Source: Toxorhynchites rutilus septentrionalis (lineage: Eukaryota; Arthropoda; Insecta; Diptera; Culicidae). Taken from it: 64,000 nucleotides of DNA. Both the position numbers and the translations under genes were made by a program. Positions within the stretch are counted from its first letter, which is position 1. Every line of letters starts with the position of its first letter. The notes under the pieces were generated by a model. It searched no databases. It had not been told where the DNA came from and was given only the letters and a program-made list of their open reading frames with translations. Positions 54,739 to 64,000 of this stretch are shown here, one piece after another. Location: positions 147,626,556 through 147,690,555 of the forward strand of contig NC_073746.1 in assembly GCF_029784135.1 (NCBI RefSeq), written 5' to 3'.

Positions 54739-55189
54739 ATGTGTGATTTATCGTACATGATATAGAAATATTGTGATGGTTTGCTCATTTTTATTCATTA
54801 TAATTACATTTGAAGACATTTATTCGTATCATACAGAGATATTTGAAAAAGTTATCTGGCATCCCTCACATGCAAGCTATTTCTTTCGTGAGAATGTTAT
54901 CAGGCCAAAAGCGAGCAAATTGCTCCAATCGAGGGTATGCCGTACTGCCCTACGGTAAGCTGATGCGGAAAATATCAAATTGAGAAGGATATGAATCCTT
55001 TCTTACCGTTTTCTACATCTGATTGTAATATGGCAACCCTGGTCCAAACCACTCATCGACTAGTTTAATTCAAGAAATTACAACGTGATCACACAGCTGA
55101 ATAATGTGAATTAAAATGAAGTGATTGAAAAATAATTTAAGAGATATTCAGTTACGCGCAGCATTTTTTTCTATTATTTCAGGATACTT
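54739..55189. other. Unassigned spacer
   Basis: AT-rich, no feature recognised. Confidence 0.35.
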
Positions 55190-55412
55190 GGACGGTGTTA
55201 AGTCAGACCGGTCCAAGTGACATTTCCATGATTTCGAGAAGCTTGAAGCTAGGTGATTTAAAGGATTTTCATTGATCATTCAAAGTGCTGTACGCTTGAT
55301 TTTTCAGATCTGATAAATGTGGTATGTACCTTACAACATGCTTAACCTAATTCAATAAATAACTCCAAATTTCTAATTTTGCGATTTGGTCCCCTCTGAC
55401 TTAACACCGGCC
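55190..55412. mobile_element. MITE with GGTGTTAAGTCAGA ends
   Basis: A 223-bp element: GGACGGTGTTAAGTCAGACC on the left and, inverted, GGCCGGTGTTAAGTCAGAGG on the right. No coding sequence; no clear target duplication. Confidence 0.6.
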
Positions 55413-56728
55413 TCTTGTCACCGAAAATTATGAATATTCGGTTTTCTTTATTTTCGGTTTTTACGCTGATTAATGTCTAATGCAAATTTTCTATACAATA
55501 GTGACTATATGCAAGTTTATCAATGAGTAGACTCGTGAACATACCTGAAACAACTTTTACTTACACTTACATAAATGCGTAGTAATATAAGCTACAAAAT
55601 ATTTGGTACGTACTTTCTACTAAAAATGACTTTGAGCAATGACATTGTTCAGAGACGAAATGACGAAGTGTTATTACAGACCAACAGATCCTCTCTCCAG
55701 TTGGGCGAGTCTGCATTACCTGTCAATGGAGCTCCGTTATTAGGGTATGTTCGATGTATTAAAAATGAGCAAAGAAACCGTTCGAACGCGGTGATTGAAT
55801 GATTCAACTCACCAATATAAAACTGGATTTAGATAGATTGGTAGAAAGACACCAGGTTCATTCACTACATTAATTTGATGCAACGTGCGGGTATATCTGT
55901 TTTCGCATACTTTTCTGAAGATCGGAATAAGTTTCCTCAACACAGATTTCAAAACCAATGAGCCAGGGGAAATCGGCATTGCGAAATAGATGCAAGATGC
56001 GGGTACTTTTGTACCCGCATGCATCTTTACCCTCGGGAATATGTGCAGACTTCAAAAACGATATGAACACATTGCGTTGGCTCGGTTATTCGAAGATCTC
56101 CTCTGCTGTATTCAGCTCACTGAACTTCTACGTATACCGTTTGGCAAAATGTTGATACCAATTTGCTGCGATAACGTCTATAACGTCGATTGAACAACAT
56201 GCGTTCAACTTACATGTCAAAATTGAAACTGAGTGCCTGAAGCTCAATCAATCAAGCAAGCTTGCGGTTCGAAAAGTACGTACACTTGGGAGATGCAATA
56301 AATTCAGAGGGAAATGTAAAATACATTGATCGTTTAGCCATTCTGGCGTTCACATATTTTGTCCACGAGAAATGAATGAAATGAACAAGGTATCATGCCA
56401 TACGACTTGCAACGGAGAAAGTAATCTATCACAATGCATAAATTGACCTTAATTGGGATTTGTTAGCATTTGAATTCGGGAATTGTTTCATTCAATCACT
56501 GGTTGAATGAATAATTTAATCAATACACTCAAATGACTACTAAGACAACGGTAGTCCTACGTCAACCTTGCGATTGTATTTTAGGTATAACCCACCCATA
56601 GTTTTTGAGTGCGTCTTTCGGGAACATATTTTTATCTTTACTTTGCGATTTTAAAGTTAGTTCCAAAATTAATTACTTACTGTCAAGTTTTCTCATTTCA
56701 TCAACCGCATAGTTTCCAGATTGGTAAA
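55413..56728. other. Unassigned spacer
   Basis: About 1.3 kb. ATGCGGGTAC-TTTT-GTACCCGCAT at 55995-56018 is a perfect 10-bp hairpin of unknown meaning. TAGTCCTACGTCA near 56552 matches the end of the histone-bearing repeats but nothing beside it does. Confidence 0.4.
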
Positions 56729-56730
56729 TA

Positions 56731-57999
56731 TTAGGCTGTCAAAAAAGTCCTGCGGTATTTCCGCGAGGTGTCGTTGTAAGCGCGTAGTTCTAGTTGTATT
56801 CATTGTATCGAGTCATACTATAGCTTGTTGGAAAGGTATTTTTGCGCGCTATAATATAGTCCTTGACAGTGTTTTGTTTGGTTAAGTCGTTCGTGAGTTA
56901 TAGTGTCGCAAATATGGAGCAAAATAAAGAGAAAATCCGACATATTTTACAGTACTACTATGACAAAGGCAAAAATGCATCTCAAGCTGCCAATAAAATA
57001 TGTGCAGTTTATGGACCCTATACAGTTTCCATTTCCACCGCACAACGATGGTTTCAACGTTTTCGTTCTGGTGTAGAGGTCGTCGAAGATGCGCCACGCT
57101 CCGGAAGGCCTGTCGTCGAAAATTGCGACAAAATCGCTGAATTAGCCGAGAAAGACCGGCATAGTAGCAGCCGTAGCATCGGCCAAGAGCTGGGGATAAG
57201 TCATCAAACCGTTATTAACCATTTGAAGAAGCTCGAATTCACAAAGAATCTCGATGTATGGGTGCCACACACGTTGACGCAAAAAAACATCTTTGACCGT
57301 ATCGACGCATGTGAATCGCTGCTGAATCGCAACAAAATCGACCCGTTTCTGAAGCGTATGGTGACTGGCAATGAAAAGTGGGTCACTTACGACAACGTGA
57401 AGCGCAAACGGTCGTGGTCGAAGCCCGCTGAAGCGGCTCAGACGGTGGCCAAGCCCTCATTAACGGTCAGGAAGGTTCTGCTGTGTGTTGGGTGGGATTG
57501 TCAAGCAATAATCTATTATGAGCTGCTTCCCTATGGCAACGCTCAATTCGGACCTATACTGCCAACAACTGCACCGCTTGAAGGTAGCACTCATGAAGAA
57601 GAGGCCATATTTGATTAACAGAGGCCGCATTGTCTTCATTTTTCACACATTTCTTTGGTGACGCGCCAGAAGCTCCGGGAGCTCGGATGGGAGGTTCTTT
57701 TGCATCCGCCGTATAGTCCGGACCTTGCACCAAGTGACTACCACCTGTTTTTGTCCATGGCGAACGAGCTAGGTAGTCAGAAGTTAGCCATAAAAGAGAC
57801 CTGTGAAAATTGGCTATCCGATTTTTTTCCAATATGGAAGCGAGCTTCTATAACAGGGATATTATGAAGTTGGCATCTCGTTGGGAACAAGTCATCGAAC
57901 AAAACGGCGCATATTTGACTTAAAACAGATGATTGTAACTAATTTTATGAACAAATGAAAATTCAAAAAAAATATCGCAGGACTCTTTTGACAGCCTAA
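56731..57999 (+). mobile_element. Mariner (DD34D) element, second copy, defective
   Basis: A 1269-bp element between TA at 56729-56730 and 58000-58001, with the same inverted repeats as 12818-14107 (TTAGGCTGTCAAAAAAGTCC on the left; the right end has changes). Nearly the same sequence with small deletions. Confidence 0.93.
56914..57923 (+). pseudogene. Mariner transposase pseudogene
   Basis: Same MEQNKEKIRH start as the intact copy. The first catalytic Asp is replaced: TGNEKW instead of TGDEKW. A 1-nt deletion near 57536 shifts the frame (premature end at 57618), and about 10 nt that encode HQDNARPH are lost near 57640, removing the second catalytic Asp. The third block (PSDYHLF) survives in another frame. 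The element is immobile unless its ends are used by another transposase. Confidence 0.92.
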
Positions 58000-58001
58000 T
58001 A

Positions 58002-58752
58002 TTATGTATGAATAAGAAATTTAAAAAAAATTGATTATAAGGGTCTATGGTATAAACTTCCTTCTGAAAAAGGGGTCTATTGCCCAAAACAGTTTGAGAA
58101 CCCCTGATTTATATTCTCTTTCATTTATAACTCAGCATTAACAGCATTTCGACGATAACTAGTGTGAAAGAGAACCTCGTTCATCAAACTACATGGCAAA
58201 ACTGGAGCAACATCTGTCTGAAAGGCCGTGAAAAGAGAAAGTAACATAGAAAACATAGAGTATCAGAGAAAAAAAATTAAAGTTGAATTTTCCATCAAAT
58301 ACACCATTTATGATTTATTGCATGATCTTACATAGTTGATCCTAAATAGTACGTTTACAGTGAAAAACTTATCAACTTGTTGCGTTAACAATAAATTTAA
58401 ACAGAATTTTCTGTCGGCACTCTAAAATCGTGGTTTTGTTACGTGGAAATGACTTCCAAATTAATATCGTACATTTTTAGTAGCCCTAAAAATATTGCCA
58501 GATACCTTTAGAAGTTTTACTTGTATTATTATTCCTCTTATGTCCTGTATTATTCCTCTATGTTCTCTTGAGTTGAAGTCGATTCTTTGCCTAGTTTCCA
58601 TGGTCTTATAAAGAGTTAAATTATCTTTGGTAGTTTTTCTATCGCCATCTGAATATTATTCATTATTAATTTATTTTTGGTGTTACAACGCATCAGTTCT
58701 TTTATTTCCTTATAGATGGTCGACTGTAATCTAAAATTCCTTCAAATCAAGG

Positions 58753-58755
<3 letters not shown>
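58002..58755. other. Unassigned spacer
   Basis: AT-rich DNA with no recognised feature, ending at the T-run (A-tail) of the R4-like LINE. Confidence 0.4.
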
Positions 58756-58789
<34 letters not shown>

Positions 58790-61700
58790 GCAGACTTATC
58801 TCACTTCTTAACTAGGCGAACCTAGCCAGAATTTTCACCTGCCCCCGGGCTTCTGAATGCCAAAGGGGGACTAGGCTCTGCGGAATGCACGTATCTGCAT
58901 GCTCGTGCTGTTTTAGTCCTGACCGAGGAATTGTCGGACAATCGCGCAGGTGCTAAGGATGACCGACTTTTGGATGCCGGCCAATTCCTTCTCGATGTTC
59001 AACACCTTTAGCGCTTCCAGAAGTGTCTTCGGGATAATTCCAGTTCCAGAGAGAACGACTGGAACAATTCTTGGGACCTCCCTTAGCCCCCACAGTTCCT
59101 TGAGCTCCACGGCCAATGGTCGGTACTTGCAGATTTTGCGACCGTGGGTCTCCTCCAGATTCTGGTTCAGTGGAATAGCGACATCGATGATGGTGACTTT
59201 GCGGTCGCTCTTGTCGTAAACCATTATATCTGGGCGGTTGTGGTGGATCGAGAGGTCGGTCAGAACAGTGCGATCCCAGTACAGCTTGAAACGGTCATTT
59301 TCCAGGACAGGTGCAGGCAGGTACCGGTAGTTCGGTACGTTGTCTTCCAGTAGAGCACATTGGAGCGCCAGTTGTCGATGAACAATACGGGCCACGTTGT
59401 TGTGGCGCTCGGTGTAGGCTGCGTTGGCCAAAACGGGACAGCCTCCCATAATGTGCTCTATGTTTTCACCTGGTTGATGGCACATCCGGCAAATGTCATC
59501 AACGTCTTGATGCCAGACGTACCGCCTGCAGTTTCTCGTCGGCATTATCCTGTCCTGGATGGCTATCATGTCGGCTTCTACTACTGAAGAGAGTTCACCA
59601 CGCGTTAACCACAGATTAGATGCGGCCTTGTCGACGTGTGGCCGGTCCAGTTGATGGGGGTGGGCACCATGCACTGCCTTCTGCTTCCAAGCTGCAATCT
59701 TCTCCTCCACTGTCTGCAGATTGCAGTTGAGTTGGTACTCCGCTTGCGCCAAGTGCAGAGCGCTGTTTCCTCTGTCGGCGGCGCAGACAGCCCGGTATAG
59801 CGCGTTTTGGTTGGCGCGTTCTGCGAAGTACTCGCGCAGTTGTCGTACCTGGGCAACACACAGTGCAGAAATGTCGACGATTCCAAGTCCCCCTTCTTTG
59901 CGTGGTAGTGAAACTCTCTCCAGTGCCGATTGAGGATGGTGCATTCCGGCCTCTTTGAATGCTTTCCTCATCCTCCTCTCAAGGTCCTCTAGGTTAGTTT
60001 TGCTCCATTTGACTACACCAAAACTGAAGGTCAGCAGGGGAACCGCGAATGTGTTGATCGCGCGTACCTTGTTCCCCGCGTTGAGGAAAGTCCTCAGGAC
60101 ACAGTTCACTCGACTCAAGAACTTGTCTCGCAGCTCCGTCTTGATGTCGGAGTGGCGAATCCCGGTGAGCTGTCGGAATCCAAGATATTTATAGGATTCG
60201 CCACGAACCATGTCTCTTATAAACTCGCCGTCATAGACCTCGTAGCCTCCGGATTCGGTAAGTTGTCCTTTCAGCAGGTGGACACAGCGACACTTGTCGA
60301 GGCCGAACTCCATACAGATGTCCCTGCTTATGTCTTCGACAACCCGGATAGCTACACCTAGACGCTGACGTGAATCAGCGTAGACCTTGAGATCGTCCAT
60401 GTAAAAGGTATGGGTCACTTCTTCGTGGGCGCCGTCGCCATACCTTATTTTATAGCCATGACCGTTTCTATTGAGCGTCCTACTGAGGGGGTTCAGTGCC
60501 AGACAAAACCAAAGCGGGCTGAAAGAGTCGCCTTGGAATATCCCCCTCTTTATCTGCAGCGTTCTAGACTGCAACACATTTTCCCCATCACTGAGGTGCA
60601 GAGACGTACTCCACTGCCTCATCGCATGCTGCAGGAACCTAACGACGACGGGATCAATTTTGTAGAGCTCCAATACCCGGACGAGAAACGAGTGAGGTAT
60701 GGAGTCATAAGCCTTCCTGTAATCGATGTAGGCCATACTTAGGTTCCGCTGGTTATATACCGCCTGGCCGACTATGGCTGCGTCGATGATGGCCTGGTCT
60801 TTGCAGCCATGCGTATTTTTCCTGCATCCTTTCTGCTCTTCTGCGATGATGTGATGCTGTTCGCAGTGAGCAGAAACTTTGGCGGTAATTATGCTGCTCA
60901 GTATTTTGTACAGACTCGATAGGCACGTTATCGGTCTGTACTTTGATGGGTTCAATGTGTTGCTGTCTTTCGGGAGGAGGAAGGTGACGCCACGGGTGGC
61001 GAATTCAGGAAGGTTGTGTGGGTCACGTAGCACCTTGTTGAAGCACTCAGCTATCTTTGGATGTGCGACGGTCAGCTTCTTGTGCCAAAAGTTCTGGACA
61101 CCATCGGGGCCCGGTGCTGCCCAGTTCCTCAGGAACCGCGAGGCTTCGCGGACATCGTTCTCTTCGACGATGATAGCTGGCATCTCTCCAATTTCACCAC
61201 AACTCTCCTCCTCCCGTCTTAACCACATTTGCCCGTCGCGATGTTCTACTGGGGTCTCCCAAATACCAGCCCAGAAGTTCGTCACATCGCTAATATCTGG
61301 CAAACCTTCGCGGTAGTCGGGCTTCTCGTCGCTAATGTGGTCGTAGAACGCTTTTTCGTTATCTCTGAACATCCGATTTTGTTCCTGGCGCTTTGCAGAG
61401 TCAGAGTAACGTTTCAGCCGTTTAGTTAGGACGCTCAATTGCTGTACCAGTGTGTCGAGTTTTTCCGTCAGCTGGTGAGCTCCCAGCTGGCGAAGTTCAG
61501 TAGGCCGCACGATCACAGCAACTTGGCGACATAATTTCGCCGATCTGCTGCCTCTTTTGTACGCCATCAGTCTTCCAATTGCGGCGCGCTTGTTTAGGAT
61601 CCGTTGCTCCAATCTCCTTCGCCATGGAGGCTCACGCCTTTCACGGAGATGTTGGAGCAGTCCGCCTCTTGGCCTAATACGGTATCCTAAACTTTTGGCG

Positions 61701-62843
61701 GTCGCCACAGCAGCACAGTAAACTTTCAGTTGCAGCTCCTCCATGTTCTCAGCATCAACCAAGTGCAGCGGAAGAACGTGCTCGTTCATGAGCTTTACTG
61801 CACTTGTCAGCCTGCGGGAATGCTGCAACTTCGGGATCCTGGGGCGCGACAAAGGGTCCGTGTCGCGGAACTGTGAGATCGCCTCGTCGTAATGGAAGAC
61901 CAGATCGCGTAGTAGTTGTTGATCTGGCTGTGGATCTTCCGGCTCAGGGGGTTGTTGTACTGTGTCCTCCACTGGTGCTGATTCGCGTGCCCCACTCGCG
62001 AATGAATTGCTCAGCCGTACTGAACTTCGTCTCGACACATCGCTTGCTCTGCTTGTTCTGGAGCTTAGTTCTCTCTGCACCTGCTGCTTGATCTCGTCGA
62101 CTTGCGTTTGGGAGAGCATATTGTTGCGTACAATCGCTCTACGTCTCGCGTTCATCGCGTTTTGGTCAAGCCTCCCGACGAACTCTGGATACGCTTCCTC
62201 GAACATTGCGAGTATTCGAGGGCGACCGCTCATGTCCGTCTCCAAAGCAGTGCAGATGTAATAGGCGCGGATCACGAATTCATTCATTTCATGTGTCCAC
62301 ATGATCCGTCGCCTAGTAGTACCCACAAGTGTGGACGACTGTCGTCTGACAGTCGCAACACGCCTCGTAGGCGCAGCGTTTCGTTGGTGATGTCGATGGC
62401 TGCTGTTTCCGTGTGGCGGTAGCTCTTCGGGTTGAACCCGGCTGGTGGCCCGCTCTTGCACATCGCCCTCCAGCCGCTGGCCGCTCGCTCTTACGCCCGT
62501 TCCAGGACCAGCTCCAGTTCGGGGACCCTCCTCGGGCGATCGCATTCTGAGTATTCTTCGTGAACGTAGCTCCATTTTCTGGGTGTATCTCCTTTGCCCG
62601 GGAGACAGCGGGTTGGCAAGGCCTCCATGACCCGGGAGGCCTTCCCCGGGAGAGATATAGCGCTCTGACTCGCTCGCACCCCCTCACTTAGCCACTTTCG
62701 ACACCCGTTCTCGGAGCCAAGACCAGGTGTGTGTTTCCAGTTCACGCCCGATCTAAAAATGTCGTCATATGATCTTCGTGGAGACGTGAGATAGGAACAT
62801 TTGAGACCAACAGGTAGGCTCCTACCCTAGTGTTGATCCCCAT
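58756..62843 (-). mobile_element. R4-like LINE with restriction-like endonuclease, copy 1 (full length)
   Basis: A 4.09-kb minus-strand element: 5' UTR (62576-62843), one 1220-codon ORF (58913-62575), a 124-nt 3' UTR and an A-tail of 33 nt (58756-58788). The 5' end directly abuts the A-tail of a second copy, giving a head-to-tail tandem. GC-rich coding sequence stands out from the AT-rich surroundings. Clade R4 is the best guess from the FYMDDLK, Cys/His and endonuclease motifs; NeSL-like relatives cannot be excluded. Confidence 0.88.
58913..62575 (-). CDS. R4-like LINE polyprotein: Myb-like, RT, CCHC, restriction-like endonuclease
   Basis: 1220 residues, no stops. Residues 1-85 are basic and disordered-looking; about 90-150 (RRRIMWTHEMNEFVIRAYY) resemble a Myb-like DNA-binding domain that could select the target. 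RT: AAPGPDG (486-492), KYRPITCLSSLYKILS (545-560), AYIDYRKAYD (615-624), QGDSFSPLWF (681-690), YMDDLK (725-730). A zinc knuckle with spacing C-X2-C-X8-H-X4-C lies at 1029-1046. Restriction-like endonuclease: RPDIMVYDKSDRKVTIIDVA from 1114, with the PD and following Asp, then the downstream KICKYRPLAVELKELW block. ATG 62575 is the first in frame. It would bind, nick and prime on target DNA. All key residues seem intact, so activity is plausible. Confidence 0.9.
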   Translation of the reverse strand: MELRSRRILRMRSPEEGPRTGAGPGTGVRASGQRLEGDVQERATSRVQPEELPPHGNSSHRHHQRNAAPTRRVATVRRQSSTLVGTTRRRIMWTHEMNEFVIRAYYICTALETDMSGRPRILAMFEEAYPEFVGRLDQNAMNARRRAIVRNNMLSQTQVDEIKQQVQRELSSRTSRASDVSRRSSVRLSNSFASGARESAPVEDTVQQPPEPEDPQPDQQLLRDLVFHYDEAISQFRDTDPLSRPRIPKLQHSRRLTSAVKLMNEHVLPLHLVDAENMEELQLKVYCAAVATAKSLGYRIRPRGGLLQHLRERREPPWRRRLEQRILNKRAAIGRLMAYKRGSRSAKLCRQVAVIVRPTELRQLGAHQLTEKLDTLVQQLSVLTKRLKRYSDSAKRQEQNRMFRDNEKAFYDHISDEKPDYREGLPDISDVTNFWAGIWETPVEHRDGQMWLRREEESCGEIGEMPAIIVEENDVREASRFLRNWAAPGPDGVQNFWHKKLTVAHPKIAECFNKVLRDPHNLPEFATRGVTFLLPKDSNTLNPSKYRPITCLSSLYKILSSIITAKVSAHCEQHHIIAEEQKGCRKNTHGCKDQAIIDAAIVGQAVYNQRNLSMAYIDYRKAYDSIPHSFLVRVLELYKIDPVVVRFLQHAMRQWSTSLHLSDGENVLQSRTLQIKRGIFQGDSFSPLWFCLALNPLSRTLNRNGHGYKIRYGDGAHEEVTHTFYMDDLKVYADSRQRLGVAIRVVEDISRDICMEFGLDKCRCVHLLKGQLTESGGYEVYDGEFIRDMVRGESYKYLGFRQLTGIRHSDIKTELRDKFLSRVNCVLRTFLNAGNKVRAINTFAVPLLTFSFGVVKWSKTNLEDLERRMRKAFKEAGMHHPQSALERVSLPRKEGGLGIVDISALCVAQVRQLREYFAERANQNALYRAVCAADRGNSALHLAQAEYQLNCNLQTVEEKIAAWKQKAVHGAHPHQLDRPHVDKAASNLWLTRGELSSVVEADMIAIQDRIMPTRNCRRYVWHQDVDDICRMCHQPGENIEHIMGGCPVLANAAYTERHNNVARIVHRQLALQCALLEDNVPNYRYLPAPVLENDRFKLYWDRTVLTDLSIHHNRPDIMVYDKSDRKVTIIDVAIPLNQNLEETHGRKICKYRPLAVELKELWGLREVPRIVPVVLSGTGIIPKTLLEALKVLNIEKELAGIQKSVILSTCAIVRQFLGQD

Positions 62844-64000
62844 TTTTTTTTTTTTTTTTTTTTCTAGCAGACTTATCTCACTTCTTAACTAGGCGAACCT
62901 AGCCAGAATTTTCACCTGCCCCCGGGCTTCTGAATGCCAAAGGGGGACTAGGCTCTGCGGAATGCACGTATCTGCATGCTCGTGCTGTTTTAGTCCTGAC
63001 CGAGGAATTGTCGGACAATCGCGCAGGTGCTAAGGATGACCGACTTTTGGATGCCGGCCAATTCCTTCTCGATGTTCAACACCTTTAGCGCTTCCAGAAG
63101 TGTCTTCGGGATAATTCCAGTTCCAGAGAGAACGACTGGAACAATTCTTGGGACCTCCCTTAGCCCCCACAGTTCCTTGAGCTCCACGGCCAATGGTCGG
63201 TACTTGCAGATTTTGCGACCGTGGGTCTCCTCCAGATTCTGGTTCAGTGGAATAGCGACATCGATGATGGTGACTTTGCGGTCGCTCTTGTCGTAAACCA
63301 TTATATCTGGGCGGTTGTGGTGGATCGAGAGGTCGGTCAGAACAGTGCGATCCCAGTACAGCTTGAAACGGTCATTTTCCAGGACAGGTGCAGGCAGGTA
63401 CCGGTAGTTTGGTACGTTGTCTTCCAGTAGAGCACATTGGAGCGCCAGTTGTCGATGAACAATACGGGCCACGTTGTTGTGGCGCTCGGTGTAGGCTGCG
63501 TTGGCCAAAACGGGACAGCCTCCCATAATGTGTTCTATGTTTTCACCTGGTTGATGGCACATCCGGCAAATGTCATCAACGTCTTGATGCCAGACGTACC
63601 GCCTGCAGTTTCTCGTCGGCATTATCCTGTCCTGGATGGCTATCATGTCGGCTTCTACTACTGAAGAGAGTTCACCACGCGTTAGCCACAGATTAGATGC
63701 GGCCTTGTCGACGTGTGGCCGGTCCAGTTGATGGGGGTGGGCACCATGCACTGCCTTCTGCTTCCAAGCTGCAATCTTCTCCTCCACTGTCTGCAGATTG
63801 CAATTTAGTTGGTACTCCGCTTGCGCCAAGTGCAGAGCGCTGTATCCTCTGTCAGCGGCGCAGACAGCCCGGTATAGCGCGTTTTGGTTGGCGCGTTCTG
63901 CGAAGTATTCGCGCAGTTGTCGTACCTGGGCAACACACAGTGCAGAAATATCGACGATTCCAAGTCCCCCTTCTTTGCGTGGTAGTGAAACTCTCTCCAG
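62844..64000 (-). mobile_element. R4-like LINE, copy 2 (runs off the window)
   Basis: A-tail of 22 nt at 62844-62865, then the same 3' UTR and coding sequence as copy 1 to the window edge. About ten differences in 1.1 kb, near 99% identity. Its 5' part is outside the window. Confidence 0.9.
62990..64000 (-). CDS. R4-like LINE polyprotein, C-terminal 336 residues (partial)
   Basis: Open to the window edge (337 codons including the stop), matching residues 885-1220 of the upstream copy. It includes the zinc knuckle (CRMCHQPGENIEHIMGGC) and the endonuclease motifs. No stop or frameshift. Most differences from copy 1 are silent; one is Asn to Tyr in RGYSALHLA. Confidence 0.9.
   Translation of the reverse strand: MERVSLPRKEGGLGIVDISALCVAQVRQLREYFAERANQNALYRAVCAADRGYSALHLAQAEYQLNCNLQTVEEKIAAWKQKAVHGAHPHQLDRPHVDKAASNLWLTRGELSSVVEADMIAIQDRIMPTRNCRRYVWHQDVDDICRMCHQPGENIEHIMGGCPVLANAAYTERHNNVARIVHRQLALQCALLEDNVPNYRYLPAPVLENDRFKLYWDRTVLTDLSIHHNRPDIMVYDKSDRKVTIIDVAIPLNQNLEETHGRKICKYRPLAVELKELWGLREVPRIVPVVLSGTGIIPKTLLEALKVLNIEKELAGIQKSVILSTCAIVRQFLGQD

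Noticed and set aside
55983..56027. Rho-independent terminator
   Set aside because: The hairpin is real, but this is eukaryotic DNA with no adjacent gene; no such role is expected.
58950..62422. Plus-strand open frames across the R4-like LINE
   Set aside because: They are antisense shadows of the GC-rich 1220-codon frame.

Overview
The window is eukaryotic and almost wholly made of transposable elements. The mix of families (LOA, CR1-like, I, L1/Tx1 and R4 LINEs, a BEL/Pao LTR element, mariner DD34D and DD37E elements, a PIF/Harbinger element, TTAA MITEs and tRNA-headed SINEs), the AT-rich spacers and the protein styles point to a dipteran insect, most likely a culicine mosquito. That is inference from family content; no host marker gene is present. 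I see no convincing single-copy host gene, rRNA or tRNA gene. || Layout. 1-3.7 kb: unassigned AT-rich DNA with one TTAA-flanked MITE (307-584). 3.7-12.7 kb: a CR1-like LINE broken by three insertions: a 4.8 kb I-clade LINE (4167-8990, 15-bp target duplication), stacked antisense LINE 3' ends (9972-10575) and a tRNA-derived SINE (11521-11688, 11-bp duplication). 12.8-14.1 kb: a mariner with an intact 341-codon transposase. 14.5-17.6 kb: a repeat carrying broken histone H2A genes and histone 3' stem-loops, abutting a dead mariner 3' end. 19.6-20.9 kb: a DD37E Tc1/mariner element whose catalytic Glu is Lys. 21.8-28.9 kb: a complete BEL/Pao element with 363-bp LTRs, a 5-bp target duplication and several disabling mutations. 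30.9-32.3 kb: a 5'-truncated antisense LINE with RNase H (12-bp duplication). 32.5-36.1 kb: another repeat that hosts the second copy of the histone-bearing repeat (33066-35970). 36.3-43.1 kb: DNA bounded by PIF/Harbinger ends and TAA duplications, filled with further insertions. 44.7 kb: a Tigger/pogo-type MITE. 45.3-52.3 kb: a LOA-clade (Lian-like) LINE interrupted by an L1/Tx1-type LINE whose 1056-codon ORF2 is uninterrupted. 53.5-58.0 kb: transposase fragments, MITEs and a second, dead mariner. 58.8-64.0 kb: two head-to-tail, nearly identical LINEs with a C-terminal restriction-like endonuclease (R4-like), the first with an intact 1220-codon ORF. || How it fits together. The genes do not form a pathway; they form a nested stratigraphy. 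Target duplications and one filled/empty site pair give relative ages: LINE in LINE, SINE in LINE, SINE in histone repeat, histone repeat in another repeat, MITE in mariner. The youngest-looking pieces are the R4-like tandem pair, the mariner at 12.8 kb and the L1/Tx1 ORF2. The most unusual item is the dispersed repeat carrying at least two H2A-derived pseudogenes with their hairpin 3' ends, for which I recall no described family.
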